From positions 1 through 28,861 of the forward strand of contig CAZSKQ010000036.1 in NCBI GenBank assembly GCA_964607425.1: DNA of 28,861 bases, read 5' to 3'. Shown here one piece after another: positions 1-7,427 of this stretch. A program made the translations under genes and the position numbers. How positions within the stretch are numbered: position 1 is the first letter of the stretch; each line of letters starts with the position of its first letter. This DNA is from IDS-8 sp964607425. Lineage in GTDB: Bacteria > Pseudomonadota > Gammaproteobacteria > Steroidobacterales > Woeseiaceae. The notes beneath the pieces were generated by a model. That model did no database searches. It was not told where the DNA came from and saw only the letters and a list, made by a program, of their open reading frames with translations.

Positions 1-501
1 TCAGCCGTGTCGGCCTGGAAGAACCCACTCGGCACGCGGGAAGTGGCAGGTGTAGCCATTCGGGTAGTGCTCCAGGTAGTCCTGGTGCTCCGGCTCGGCT
101 TCCCAGAAATCGCCGACAGGCTGCACCTCGGTAACCACTTCGCCCGGCCATAAACCCGACGCGTTGACGTCCGCGATCGTCTCTGCTGCCACCGTTCTCT
201 GCTCATCGTTCGTATAGAAGATCGCCGAACGGTACGAGCTGCCGATATCTCCGCCCTGGCGATTTCGCGTCGTGGGATCGTGGATCTGGAAGAAATACTC
301 CAGGATGCGCCGGTAACTCGTCGCCGCCGGATCGAAAACGATTTCGATCGCCTCCGCATGCGTGCCATGGTCGCGGTAGGTCGCGTTCGGAGTATCGCCG
401 CCGGTATAGCCGACGCGAGTCGAGACAACGCCTGGAAGCTTGCGGATCAGGTCCTGCATTCCCCAGAAGCAGCCGCCGGCAAGTACAGCGCGCTCGTGCA
501 T
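1..501 (-). CDS. msrA: Peptide-methionine (S)-S-oxide reductase MsrA
   Basis: Reduces the S-epimer of methionine sulfoxide, free or in proteins, back to methionine using thioredoxin-type reductant. The 166-residue protein carries the MsrA signature GGCFWGMQ near its start, with the catalytic cysteine at residue 11. A second cysteine (about residue 152, in GYTCHFP) is the likely resolving cysteine. The motifs GYTGGDTPNATYRDHGTHAE and HDPTTRNRQGGDIGSSYRSA are family landmarks. The open frame continues upstream, but the ATG at 499-501 gives the normal N-terminus and starts one base after the msrB stop codon, so the two genes look translationally coupled. The TGA stop falls on the first three bases of the window, so the gene is complete. 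Identification is very secure. Confidence 0.97.
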   Translation of the reverse strand: MHERAVLAGGCFWGMQDLIRKLPGVVSTRVGYTGGDTPNATYRDHGTHAEAIEIVFDPAATSYRRILEYFFQIHDPTTRNRQGGDIGSSYRSAIFYTNDEQRTVAAETIADVNASGLWPGEVVTEVQPVGDFWEAEPEHQDYLEHYPNGYTCHFPRAEWVLPGRHG

Positions 502-502
502 G

Positions 503-946
503 TCAAATCTCCTCAACCTGGTCGAGATATTCGCCGTAACCCTCGCGCTCCATGTCGTCGCGATGGATGAACCGGAGTGACGCGGAGTTGATGCAGTAGC
601 GCAAGCCACCGCGATCCGCCGGGCCATCCGGGAAGACGTGCCCGAGGTGGCTGTCGCCATGGGCTGACCTGACCTCGGTCCTGATCATTCCGTGGGAAGT
701 GTCTCGCCGCTCGCTGATGTTCGCGGGAACGACAGGCTTGGTAAAGCTTGGCCACCCGCAGCCCGACTCGAACTTGTCGGATGACGCGAACAGAGGCTCG
801 CCCGAGACGATGTCCACGTAAATGCCGGGCTCCTTGTGATCGTTGTATTCACCAGTGAACGGGCGTTCGGTACCCGCTTCCTGGGTGACGCGGCGCTGCT
901 CCGGCGTCAATCGATCGATAGCCTCCTGTGACTTTCTGTACTGCAC
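503..946 (-). CDS. msrB: Peptide-methionine (R)-S-oxide reductase MsrB, zinc-less type
   Basis: Reduces the R-epimer of methionine sulfoxide and complements MsrA, whose gene starts one base downstream. The 147-residue protein has the family motifs RPFTGEYNDHKEPGIY, SGCGWPSF, HLGHVFPDGP and RYCINSASLRF. The catalytic cysteine is about residue 118, and the likely resolving cysteine about residue 63. The two CxxC pairs that bind zinc in E. coli MsrB are replaced (VDIVSG and SAHGD here), so this is the metal-free, PilB-like type. The start is the GTG at 944-946, preceded six bases upstream by GGAGG. The same frame stays open for about 900 more bases upstream, but that stretch has no MsrB character and runs antisense to the HDOD gene. 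Confidence 0.95.
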   Translation of the reverse strand: MQYRKSQEAIDRLTPEQRRVTQEAGTERPFTGEYNDHKEPGIYVDIVSGEPLFASSDKFESGCGWPSFTKPVVPANISERRDTSHGMIRTEVRSAHGDSHLGHVFPDGPADRGGLRYCINSASLRFIHRDDMEREGYGEYLDQVEEI

Positions 947-1237
947 GACCAACCTCCAGAATTCTGTTCCAGGCAGGGAGCATTGCTGCCGACCCTCGCC
1001 TGTCGGCGCGCGACCGCCCCCGGCGGCGCTCCTCGCCCCGCGCCGGAGCCCATGCCCCGCCCGTGCAGGCGACCGGCGCAGTTGAAAACCTGTGAATATC
1101 TGTAATTCTTCGCCAATCGGGCCGCGGGTGCAAGGTGCATGCGCACATGGAGACAAAGAAGGAGCCAAAGCCGGGCTCAAGGTTTTCGCGGCCCGGCCGA
1201 TAAGCATCATTGTCGGCTTGGACCAGAGGAATACATC
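947..1237. other. Divergent intergenic region between msrB and the HDOD gene
   Basis: This 291-base stretch must hold the outward promoters for msrB (minus) and the HDOD gene (plus). I see no convincing pair of -35 and -10 boxes. The middle is GC-rich and low in complexity. The only recognisable content is a scar of a DUF4160 toxin gene at 1073-1152, described separately. Open frames crossing this region show no family features. Confidence 0.6.
1073..1152 (-). pseudogene. Relic of a DUF4160 toxin gene
   Basis: About 48 bases here (1073-1120) match 10131-10176, inside the intact DUF4160 gene, almost base for base apart from a 2-base insertion and a few substitutions. On the minus strand both encode RLAKNYRYSQ. 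A second short match just beyond (encoding RMH) corresponds to the RMHVHV segment of the intact protein, with roughly 40 intervening bases deleted. Start, middle and end of the gene are missing, so this is a scar and not a working gene. It shows that the DUF4160 family has visited this chromosome more than once, here about 9 kb from the intact copy. Confidence 0.75.
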
Positions 1238-2083
1238 GTGGCAACGACTCCCAACAAGGTGGCCTACGGATTCGTGGAGCGCCTGGCGCAGGACCTCAAG
1301 GACGCGAAGCTCGAGTTGCCCGCTTTTCCGGAGGCCGTGCTGCGGGTGCAGCGCGCGTTGCAATCGCCCGATACCAGCGCCGGAGACATCGTCTCTATCC
1401 TGAGCTCCGACCCGGGGCTGGCGGCGAACGTACTGCGCATTGCGAACTCGGCGGCCTTCCGACCGGCCGCGGGTGAGGTCACGGACCTGCGCAATGCCGT
1501 CAGCCGACTCGGCTTCAACATGGTGCGCACGGTAGCGGTGGAATTCGCGATGCGCCAGCTCCGCCGCGGCGATGCGCGCTCGGCAGCCGCCCGCGCCGAG
1601 ATCGAAGCGATCTGGCACGACAGCCTGGCCGTGGCTTCCATCTGCTACGTGCTCGCCCGGCACTACACCCAGGTTAACACGGACCAGGCCTTGCTGACCG
1701 GGCTCCTGCACGCACTCGGGCGCCTGTACGTGGTGATGCGCGCAGAGGAACGAACCGACGTCACGCCTGACGAGATCCGCGAGATCGCCTATGGCTGGCA
1801 GGCCGTGATCGGCAAAGCCATCCTGGAAAGCTGGGGCCTGCCGGAGGCGCTGCTGCACGCCGTCGAGCACCAGGATGAATTCGACAGCGAGACCGGCTCC
1901 GCGGTCTCGCTAACGGAGATACTGATCGCAGCAAAGGCATTGCATTCCGAGGAGCATCGCGCCAACGCTGCCGCTCTTCCCGGTCTCGCCTGGCTGGGCG
2001 CGAAGAAGGACCAAGACCCGGCCGCCACGCTTGCAGACCACGAAGAGGAAATCCAGGCGCTCAGAAGCTCACTCAGCGGCTGA
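1238..2083 (+). CDS. HDOD domain-containing protein
   Basis: The 281-residue protein is an HDOD domain over most of its length. HDOD is a metal-less relative of the HD phosphohydrolase fold, found in bacterial signalling proteins. Typical landmarks are LPAFPEAVLRVQRALQSPD (about residue 23 on), LSSDPGLAANVLRIANSAAF, AVSRLGFNMVRTVAVEFAMR and the degenerate HD position LLTGLLHALGRLYV, where the metal-binding aspartate is absent. Members usually act as scaffolds in stress, chemotaxis or cyclic-di-GMP circuits; the target here is unknown. The GTG at 1238 is chosen because AGAGGA lies just upstream and the preceding in-frame residues have no family character. A diguanylate cyclase gene follows on the same strand after 169 bases, which suggests a signalling link but does not prove an operon. 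Confidence 0.9.
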   Translation: MATTPNKVAYGFVERLAQDLKDAKLELPAFPEAVLRVQRALQSPDTSAGDIVSILSSDPGLAANVLRIANSAAFRPAAGEVTDLRNAVSRLGFNMVRTVAVEFAMRQLRRGDARSAAARAEIEAIWHDSLAVASICYVLARHYTQVNTDQALLTGLLHALGRLYVVMRAEERTDVTPDEIREIAYGWQAVIGKAILESWGLPEALLHAVEHQDEFDSETGSAVSLTEILIAAKALHSEEHRANAAALPGLAWLGAKKDQDPAATLADHEEEIQALRSSLSG

Positions 2084-2252
2084 TGTATTCAGTCCGGTTC
2101 CCGTTCTACCCCGGAACTGGCGCCAACCACTTCCCAATTCACGCCGTCCGGGAAAAATCGTCAAGTCCCGTGGGACGAACAGGCAATTTCGCACAGGCCG
2201 GTTCTGACATGCTTTGCACACGCAAAAAATGCCGTGAAACCGGGACCTGGAC

Positions 2253-3203
2253 GTGCGTTCTCAGACATCGAGAAGCAGCAATGTAAAGACTGTCATTGCG
2301 TGTTGCGCATTGCTGCTTGGCGCCTGCCATGGCCCGCGGATCGCGCTCGCTCACGGTGCAACCGGGAATGGCGAGGCCGGCGCCGGCGGCGACCGGTTCT
2401 CCGCTCCGATCGTCATGGCGCAGCAGGCCGATTCCGAAACGCATTCGGCCGCGCCGACGGCGCCCTTCGAGCGGACCTGGGTCTATGCCGCGCTCCTGGT
2501 CGCCGGATTGCTGACGGCGTTCACCGGGCTGGCATTCATCAAGTTTTATGCCCTCAGCCGCAGCCTCCAGGCCGAGATACAGGCGCGGCGAACGCTGGAG
2601 GAGGAGCTGAAGGAGCTTGCGATCACCGATCCCGGCACGGAGGTGATGAATCGCCGCGGCTTGTACCAGGCCATCGACGAGGCGCTTACGCTCGGAACGT
2701 CGCCACTGTCGCTGCTCATCATCGATCTGGATCATTTCAAGCGGGTCAACGACACTCACGGTCACGCCTGCGGCGATCACGTACTGCGCGAGTTCGTGCG
2801 TATCTGCATGGAGATCGTGAGAGCCGGCGACATCGTCGGGCGCCTCGGCGGCGAAGAGTTCGCGGTCATGTTGCCGCGAACCGGCACCGACGAGGCGCGG
2901 CGAATTGCCGAGCGCCTGCGCCAGTTGGTGGAGCAGAGCGTCATCTACGCTCCCAAGGGAGGCGGCATCATCGAAATGACCGCAAGCGTAGGGCTCGCGG
3001 TGCACCGGCCGGATGAAGCCCTGGACGCCTTCATGTCGCGCGCAGACGGCGCCATGTACGAAGCCAAGTGCCTCGGCCGCAACCGGGTAGTCGTCGCGGC
3101 GGAGTTCAACCAGACGGCTCGCCTGGAGCAGCAGCGCGCGAGGACGCGCGGTCGGTCGCGGCTTCCCGGCAGGCGCGGTAACGGCGACCCGGAATCCCGC
3201 TGA
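2253..3203 (+). CDS. Membrane-anchored diguanylate cyclase (GGDEF)
   Basis: Makes cyclic di-GMP from two GTP. The 316-residue protein has a hydrophobic N-terminus with a possible lipobox (LLGAC, residues 22-25), a short probably periplasmic segment, one transmembrane helix (about 76-98), a short coiled coil (about 103-122) and a GGDEF domain (about 124-290). The active-site signature is GGEEF at 199-203. The inhibitory RxxD site (RAGD, 190-193) lies five residues before it, so product inhibition is expected. The usual DxLTGLxNRR opening is altered to DPGTEVMNRR. The start is taken as the GTG at 2253 because no ATG fits; its ribosome-binding site is weak. The C-terminal tail (about 300-316) is arginine-rich. 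No sensor domain is recognisable in the short periplasmic loop. Confidence 0.92.
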   Translation: MRSQTSRSSNVKTVIACCALLLGACHGPRIALAHGATGNGEAGAGGDRFSAPIVMAQQADSETHSAAPTAPFERTWVYAALLVAGLLTAFTGLAFIKFYALSRSLQAEIQARRTLEEELKELAITDPGTEVMNRRGLYQAIDEALTLGTSPLSLLIIDLDHFKRVNDTHGHACGDHVLREFVRICMEIVRAGDIVGRLGGEEFAVMLPRTGTDEARRIAERLRQLVEQSVIYAPKGGGIIEMTASVGLAVHRPDEALDAFMSRADGAMYEAKCLGRNRVVVAAEFNQTARLEQQRARTRGRSRLPGRRGNGDPESR

Positions 3204-3304
3204 CCAGAATTCGTGGGGCGGCCTGCGGACCGATGTAACCGGTACACTTGTCCCGCGCGGCGCGCTATGCTCGCCCGGGAATCCGCTGTCGAACGAGAAT
3301 AATC

Positions 3305-4366
3305 ATGACGGAGTCCAGCGCAGCATCGGCGCCGGCCCTGGCTCACGACGACTTTCGCACTGACGTGCTGCCCGCGCGCGATCGCTTCCTCGTCTGGCGC
3401 GACGCGGTGCTGCCCCTGTTCGATTGTGCTCCGGTGAACCGTGAAGCGGCCTTCCAGGCAACCCTTGAAGGCTACGACGTGCAGCAGACGGTTATCTCCA
3501 TCTGCACGTTCTCGGAGCTGCGCTTCCGGCGCCGGGACCATCACGTTTATGACGAGGGCGCCGATCATTTGCTGGTCCAGATCTACCTCGACGGCGGCTA
3601 TGTCGGCGAGAACGGACTGTCGCCGGTGCGTGTCGATCCCGGCGACATCTGCCTGCTCGATCTCGCCAGGCCGCTGGCAACGCACGCCCGGCCGTCCCGG
3701 GTACTGACCGTGGTCATGCCAAGGTCACTGCTCCAGTCGGTGGCGCCCCGACATAACTGGACACCGGGTGCCGTGCTCCGGGCCGGTACGCCGATGGCCA
3801 ATATCCTCGGCCATCACCTGTGGACGGTCTGGCGCAACCTGCCCCACGCGTCGCTCACGGATACGGCGGCAATCAATCGGCTCGTTGCCGGCGTGGTCGC
3901 CGGCGCCTTTGCAACCGAGGCGGATCGGGCGAGAACCCTGCTGGCGCCGGACGGGCCGGCTACCGTCGAGGCTATCCACGACTACATACTGCGTCACCTG
4001 GGTTCACTACGGCTGACGCCTGCACACCTGTGCCAGCACTTCGGCTGTTCACGTTCGCAGCTTTATCGCCTGTTCGCGCCGATGGGCGGTATCGCGGGCC
4101 TCATTCGCCGCGCGCGCCTGGAGCGCTGCCGCGACGAGTTGATGACCCTGCGTGCCGGCGAACGCATCGTGGACGTGGCGATGCGCTGGGGCTTCGGCAG
4201 CCAGAGCCATTTTTGCCGCCTCTTTCGACAGGCGTTCGACATGAGTCCCGGGGACGCGGTCGAGCTCGGCCGTTCGACCGGTGCTCCGGCGCCGTGTACC
4301 TTGCCTGGCACCGGCCGCCACCAGCCGGCTTTTCATCGCTGGTTACGCGAGCTCCGCGCCGCGTAA
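3305..4366 (+). CDS. AraC-family transcriptional regulator
   Basis: The 353-residue protein has two parts. Residues about 20-200 look like the AraC-binding-like cupin domain (PF14525 type), with DHLLVQIYLDGGYVGENG and VDPGDICLLDLARP. Residues about 225-330 are a double helix-turn-helix AraC/XylS DNA-binding domain; HLGSLRLTPAHLCQHFGCSR forms the first helix-turn-helix, and DVAMRWGFGSQSHFCRLFRQ with FDMSPGDAV forms the second and the signature end. The ATG at 3305 is preferred over an upstream frame extension because the extra residues are basic and unlike the family. The gene faces a glutathione S-transferase relative tail to tail (53 bases apart), so that neighbour is not obviously its target. 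The ligand is unknown. Confidence 0.92.
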   Translation: MTESSAASAPALAHDDFRTDVLPARDRFLVWRDAVLPLFDCAPVNREAAFQATLEGYDVQQTVISICTFSELRFRRRDHHVYDEGADHLLVQIYLDGGYVGENGLSPVRVDPGDICLLDLARPLATHARPSRVLTVVMPRSLLQSVAPRHNWTPGAVLRAGTPMANILGHHLWTVWRNLPHASLTDTAAINRLVAGVVAGAFATEADRARTLLAPDGPATVEAIHDYILRHLGSLRLTPAHLCQHFGCSRSQLYRLFAPMGGIAGLIRRARLERCRDELMTLRAGERIVDVAMRWGFGSQSHFCRLFRQAFDMSPGDAVELGRSTGAPAPCTLPGTGRHQPAFHRWLRELRAA

Positions 4367-4419
4367 TCGCAGCCCCCGGTCAGCCGGTGTCGGCGGCGCT
4401 GCGAAGTCCAGGTCGGCGG

Positions 4420-5079
4420 TTATGCCCCCGAGGGAGGTTTGTCAAACGCGTAGGGAGTCCCGGCGGCAGACGGCCGCGCGCCGAACGCGTCCCGGAATTG
4501 CACCAGCCTCGCATAGGAAGTGACGGGTGCGACCTCGCGAAACTCCAGGTGCGTCACGAGGCAGAACAACGACACTTCGAGGTAGCTCAGGTCGCGCGCT
4601 TCGGGCAGCGCCGCGAGGACGGCATCAAGGTTACTCTCGAGCCAGCCCAGGGTGGCCTCCAGGCTGCCGGCCATCTTGGACGGACCCTGACCGCCACCTG
4701 CCTGGTTCGCCATCTTCGACATGATCAGCGATACCTCGGTGGCCATTGCCTGCACCGCCAGTTCCTGCGCATTGGCGAGCAGCGGCCGATCGAGGTCCTC
4801 CGGCCATACGATGCGCGGCCTGGCTTGCGAGCGTCGCGCCAGCTCGCGGCAGATGTTGAGTGCACCGAACCAGTTCCCTTCCGGCGTCTCCAGCACCGGC
4901 ACCTTCAGCGCCGGGTTACCGGCATAGTTTTCCGGGTCCAGCGACAGGAGATCCAGGACCGGGCGGAAGGTATAGTCCACATCCGTTTCGGCCGCGAAGA
5001 TGCGGGTAATGCGCGTGAAATGAGAGCTGGAGCGACCGATTATCGCGGGCCGGGACGAGGTTTCGCTAGGGACATGCAC
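4420..5079 (-). CDS. Glutathione S-transferase family protein
   Basis: The 219-residue protein has the size and plan of a cytosolic glutathione S-transferase. It has a thioredoxin-like N-terminal part (about residues 12-85, with the cis-proline loop at NPALKVPVL) and an all-helical C-terminal part (about 95-205). SSSHFTRITR near residue 18 would supply a serine-type active site. The usual ESxAI glutathione-binding motif is changed to GALNICREL, so glutathione binding is uncertain and substrate cannot be guessed. The GTG start at 5079 has GGAG six bases upstream. It converges on the AraC-type regulator. I am sure of the superfamily but not of the reaction. Confidence 0.8.
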   Translation of the reverse strand: MHVPSETSSRPAIIGRSSSHFTRITRIFAAETDVDYTFRPVLDLLSLDPENYAGNPALKVPVLETPEGNWFGALNICRELARRSQARPRIVWPEDLDRPLLANAQELAVQAMATEVSLIMSKMANQAGGGQGPSKMAGSLEATLGWLESNLDAVLAALPEARDLSYLEVSLFCLVTHLEFREVAPVTSYARLVQFRDAFGARPSAAGTPYAFDKPPSGA

Positions 5080-5332
5080 GACATTCTCCTTTTACTGGAA
5101 CGTGCCGCAGTGGTACGGGGGCGGCTCGAGATTGTAGCTCGCCTGCAGGTCCAACCGAAGCCTTGGCATCAAGGATGCTTGCCAATGATGCCCACTATCA
5201 CTGCATTTGCACGGTCACCCGATCGGCCGCGGCGAAAAGCTACGACGGTAGGATCATAAGAATCCGACTCAGGCTGGCACGAGATGGATCTCTATTTCGC
5301 GGCCGTCCATTGCCTTTCGAAGTGGGCATTCT

Positions 5333-5551
5333 TTAACGATGTAAGGCTTCGATCGACTTCGGATCGGATGCGACGATCTCCAGTAGCGCGCGGGCTGGGC
5401 CGGTCGGCCGCGTGCGACGCTGTTCCCAATTCTGCAGTGTGCGTACGTTGACACCGATCAGTTTGGCAAATTGGGACTGGCTGATATTGGCGGCCTTGCG
5501 GATCGCTCGAACGTCGGGCTCGTCCAGCTCTGTAACGTGTACGCCGCGCAC
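5333..5551 (-). CDS. NadS/HigA-2-like helix-turn-helix antitoxin, N-terminally truncated
   Basis: The 72 residues match the C-terminal three quarters of NadS/HigA-2 type antitoxins. They contain VTELDEPDVRAIRKAANISQ, a Cro/CI-type helix-turn-helix (SQSQFAKLIGVNVRTLQNWE) and the RRTRPTGPARALLEIVASDP tail. Complete family members carry about 25 further residues before this point and are preceded by a RelE-type toxin gene. Here neither is present: the upstream frame gives unrelated residues and then a scar of a DUF2442 gene (5596-5655). The start is a GTG at 5551 with no good ribosome-binding site. It is best read as an orphan remnant that may still encode a DNA-binding fragment. Confidence 0.7.
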   Translation of the reverse strand: MRGVHVTELDEPDVRAIRKAANISQSQFAKLIGVNVRTLQNWEQRRTRPTGPARALLEIVASDPKSIEALHR

Positions 5552-5595
5552 GGACTTGTTCGAACCTTGCGGGTATGTGCCAACGAATCCGCGCC

Positions 5596-5655
5596 CCGGC
5601 CGGTAGTAATGGCGAAGATTGCTCCTCGACGTTTGAGAACAGCTTCGACGCTGCT
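5596..5655 (-). pseudogene. Relic of a DUF2442 antitoxin gene
   Basis: About 60 bases here align at roughly 80 percent identity with about 9910-9970 in the intact DUF2442 gene. This is the stretch encoding the segment around SVEAVLNVEEQSPGHYYW. One extra T and a 2-base loss break the frame. The rest of the gene is missing on both sides. The orientation is the same as that of the intact gene. It separates the truncated NadS-like gene from the ccdAB promoter, so at least two TA modules have been joined and eroded at this spot. Confidence 0.7.
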
Positions 5656-5679
5656 GCTCGCGCCTGACGAAGGGTGTTA

Positions 5680-5712
5680 TTGACGCGTGTCTTTTACATG
5701 TGTAATTTACAC
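5680..5712 (+). promoter_or_regulatory. ccdAB promoter with overlapping palindromic operator
   Basis: A -35 box TTGACG (5680-5685) and a -10 box TAATTT (5703-5708) are separated by exactly 17 bases. Two overlapping inverted repeats cover the -10 region: TTACA-TG-TGTAA (5694-5705) and GTGTAA-T-TTACAC (5700-5712). Such palindromes over the promoter fit the known self-repression of ccd operons by the CcdA-CcdB complex. The boxes and repeats are seen directly; the regulatory role is inferred. Confidence 0.65.
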
Positions 5713-5741
5713 CTGAGGCATGAGCGCGCCGGTCCGCAGAA

Positions 5742-6023
5742 ATGAAATCCCCTCCTTACAACCACAAGGCTCCTAAGCGGACAGTAAGCTTGACCATCAA
5801 TTCCGACCTGTACGCCCAGGCGAAAAGCTTCGGCATCAACGCATCACAGGTTGCAGAAGAGGCACTTGCCTACGAACTCGCGCGCCGCAAGGCCGAAGCG
5901 CTCAGCGCCGAGATCCGCCAGGACCTCGAGGCCTGCGATGCCTATTCAGCCCGACACGGTTCCTTCGCCGAAATGGCCCGCGAGCATTATCATCGGCCGG
6001 ACGACGGCGATGAGCCAGTTTGA
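5742..6023 (+). CDS. ccdA: CcdA-family type II antitoxin
   Basis: The 93-residue protein has a ribbon-helix-helix N-terminal half (KRTVSLTINSDLYAQAKSFG, about residues 13-32, followed by INASQVAEEALAYELARRKA). Its C-terminal tail is polar and probably disordered, with SARHGSFAEMAREH, the region that in CcdA wraps the CcdB toxin. It should bind its own promoter, where overlapping palindromes lie 30-48 bases upstream, and neutralise the toxin made by the next gene, whose start codon overlaps its end by 14 bases. The ribosome-binding site before the ATG is weak. A short out-of-phase frame beginning at the ATG at 5720 overlaps the start and could influence translation. Confidence 0.92.
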   Translation: MKSPPYNHKAPKRTVSLTINSDLYAQAKSFGINASQVAEEALAYELARRKAEALSAEIRQDLEACDAYSARHGSFAEMAREHYHRPDDGDEPV

Positions 6024-6324
6024 GGTATTCGAGAATCCGATCGTTCGAGCGCGGCGTGCATACCCTCTCGTGGCTGTTCTTCAGTCCGATTACGCCGAAA
6101 CGGGCCGTGACCGGATCGTTGCCCCGCTTGTCGGACGCGCACGCCTGACCGGCACCGCCGGTCGGCTCACTCCCCACGTCAAGGTCTCAGGTACCGAGTA
6201 CGTTCTGGTCGTGCCCGGCATGACGGCCATTTCGGCCAAGGACTTGCAGCATGCCCGGGGCGACTTGACTGCGTGGAGAAACGACATCATTGCCGCCCTC
6301 GATTATCTTTTTCTCGGTGTGTAA
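6010..6324 (+). CDS. ccdB: CcdB-family type II toxin
   Basis: The 104-residue protein is full length for CcdB, which poisons DNA gyrase. It has the family start MSQFEVFENPIVRARRAYPL, the core YAETGRDRIVAPLVGRARL and VSGTEYVLVVPGMTAISAKD, and a C-terminal helix. The open frame runs further upstream inside ccdA, but the ATG at 6010 gives the canonical N-terminus and the usual antitoxin-toxin overlap. The C-terminus reads LFLGV, where plasmid F CcdB ends in Trp-Gly-Ile; that tryptophan, important for gyrase poisoning, is leucine here. Whether this copy is still toxic is therefore open. The family call is secure. Confidence 0.92.
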   Translation: MSQFEVFENPIVRARRAYPLVAVLQSDYAETGRDRIVAPLVGRARLTGTAGRLTPHVKVSGTEYVLVVPGMTAISAKDLQHARGDLTAWRNDIIAALDYLFLGV

Positions 6325-6408
6325 GAGGCCGCACGGCCGACGAAACTTGTCATCGTCGCCGGTGCGACCGAGCCGGCGCCAGGCTCCCCATTGCGCTCAA
6401 TGCAATGC

Positions 6409-6486
6409 TCAACCCCTGTCGGTCGCGGGGCCGATGCCGCCGCTGGCCCCGGTGATGATAACGGCACCATCCGTTAGTTGATTCAT
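6409..6486 (-). pseudogene. N-terminal stub of a short-chain dehydrogenase/reductase
   Basis: An ATG at 6486 opens a 25-codon frame encoding DGAVIITGASGGIGPATDRG at its end. This carries the complete TGxxxGIG cofactor-binding motif that starts classical short-chain dehydrogenases. A TGA stops it at once. I cannot find the rest of the enzyme in any frame in the 84 bases between here and the end of ccdB. It is the broken 5' end of a gene, cut off at or near the boundary with the ccdAB module, and its position suggests that arrival of ccdAB or a deletion truncated it. Confidence 0.65.
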
Positions 6487-6533
6487 GCGCCGGAAGGCGG
6501 TTGGTCGAACACGTAGTGAGTGGCTGCGGCCGG

Positions 6534-7298
6534 CTACGCCGACGTCAGCACCCACGCGCCGGCAAGCACCAGGGCGAACCCGCTCAACCACCCTCCCTGC
6601 ACGCCGTACGGCGCGAGTTTCTCTATCAGCACGAAGCCCGTGATCGCGCCTATCCACAGCAGGTTCATGACGCCGCCGACGAACAGCAGCAGCATCAGCA
6701 CCCAGCAGCAGCCCAGGCAATAGAAACCGTGACGGAATCCCAGTCGCAGCGCTCCGGGGATGCCGGCCTGCCAGTGCTCCACGAGGAACGCCAGCGGGGA
6801 GCGGCAATGCCGCAAGCATGCATACTTGAGCGGCGTCCACTGATAGACGCCCGCCACGAGCAGTATCGCGCCGCCCAGCCACGGGCTGGCGCTCACCATC
6901 ATGGGCGACAGCAGGGCCGCCTCGGCCAGGCCCCACTGCAGCAGTGTTGCACCGACACTGAAGCCGGCCCATGCCAGTACATATCCGGCCGCGAATGTGA
7001 ACATGCGCCGGGATGGGGAGCGTACCTTCGGATCGTTCCGTATCGCCCTCTGGAAGATGAGTATGGTCGGCAGCGCGCTCGGCAGCATCATGGCAACCAT
7101 CATCGCCGTCCACATCAAGAAGATAAGCAGGAGGTAGCGCGCGTCCCAGCTCGCCTCCATCATCCAGGCGGCCGCTCCATCCATGCGGCCGCGCATATCC
7201 AGTGAAGTTGATACCAGGTACGCCCACGCGCAGGCGATCACCCCGACGAGACCGACGATCACAAAAACCTTGTCGCGCAGATACAGAGAGTTACGCAT
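6534..7298 (-). CDS. DUF2182 family multi-pass membrane protein
   Basis: The 254-residue protein has about seven hydrophobic segments (roughly 12-30, 52-72, 97-118, 130-152, 185-210, 214-232 and 236-252). It matches the DUF2182 family, sometimes described as predicted metal-binding integral membrane proteins. The family core LLLIFLMWTAMMVAMMLPSA (about residues 56-75) is present, and a cysteine cluster FYCLGCCW lies near residue 192. The function is unknown. It is divergently transcribed from a DUF1326 gene; these two families are frequent neighbours, which supports both calls and suggests a shared process. The ATG at 7298 gives a typical N-terminus before the first helix. Confidence 0.88.
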   Translation of the reverse strand: MRNSLYLRDKVFVIVGLVGVIACAWAYLVSTSLDMRGRMDGAAAWMMEASWDARYLLLIFLMWTAMMVAMMLPSALPTILIFQRAIRNDPKVRSPSRRMFTFAAGYVLAWAGFSVGATLLQWGLAEAALLSPMMVSASPWLGGAILLVAGVYQWTPLKYACLRHCRSPLAFLVEHWQAGIPGALRLGFRHGFYCLGCCWVLMLLLFVGGVMNLLWIGAITGFVLIEKLAPYGVQGGWLSGFALVLAGAWVLTSA

Positions 7299-7427
7299 GC
7301 TCTCGCTCCCGCGTGTCCGGGTGCTTCTATTTCGGTTGCTGCAGGCGGATAATTCCCCTCTATTCTAGTGTCCTGTCGGGCTGACCGGACACGCTATCTT
7401 CGCTGCCTTTGCAGGACGGGTGTTGCC

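Noticed and set aside
2083..2286. A 67-codon frame overlapping the HDOD stop codon
   Set aside because: No family features, and it runs into the diguanylate cyclase start in another frame.
5269..5454. A 61-codon minus-strand frame next to the NadS-like gene
   Set aside because: It overlaps the NadS-like gene in another frame and shows no family features; no ribosome-binding site was seen.
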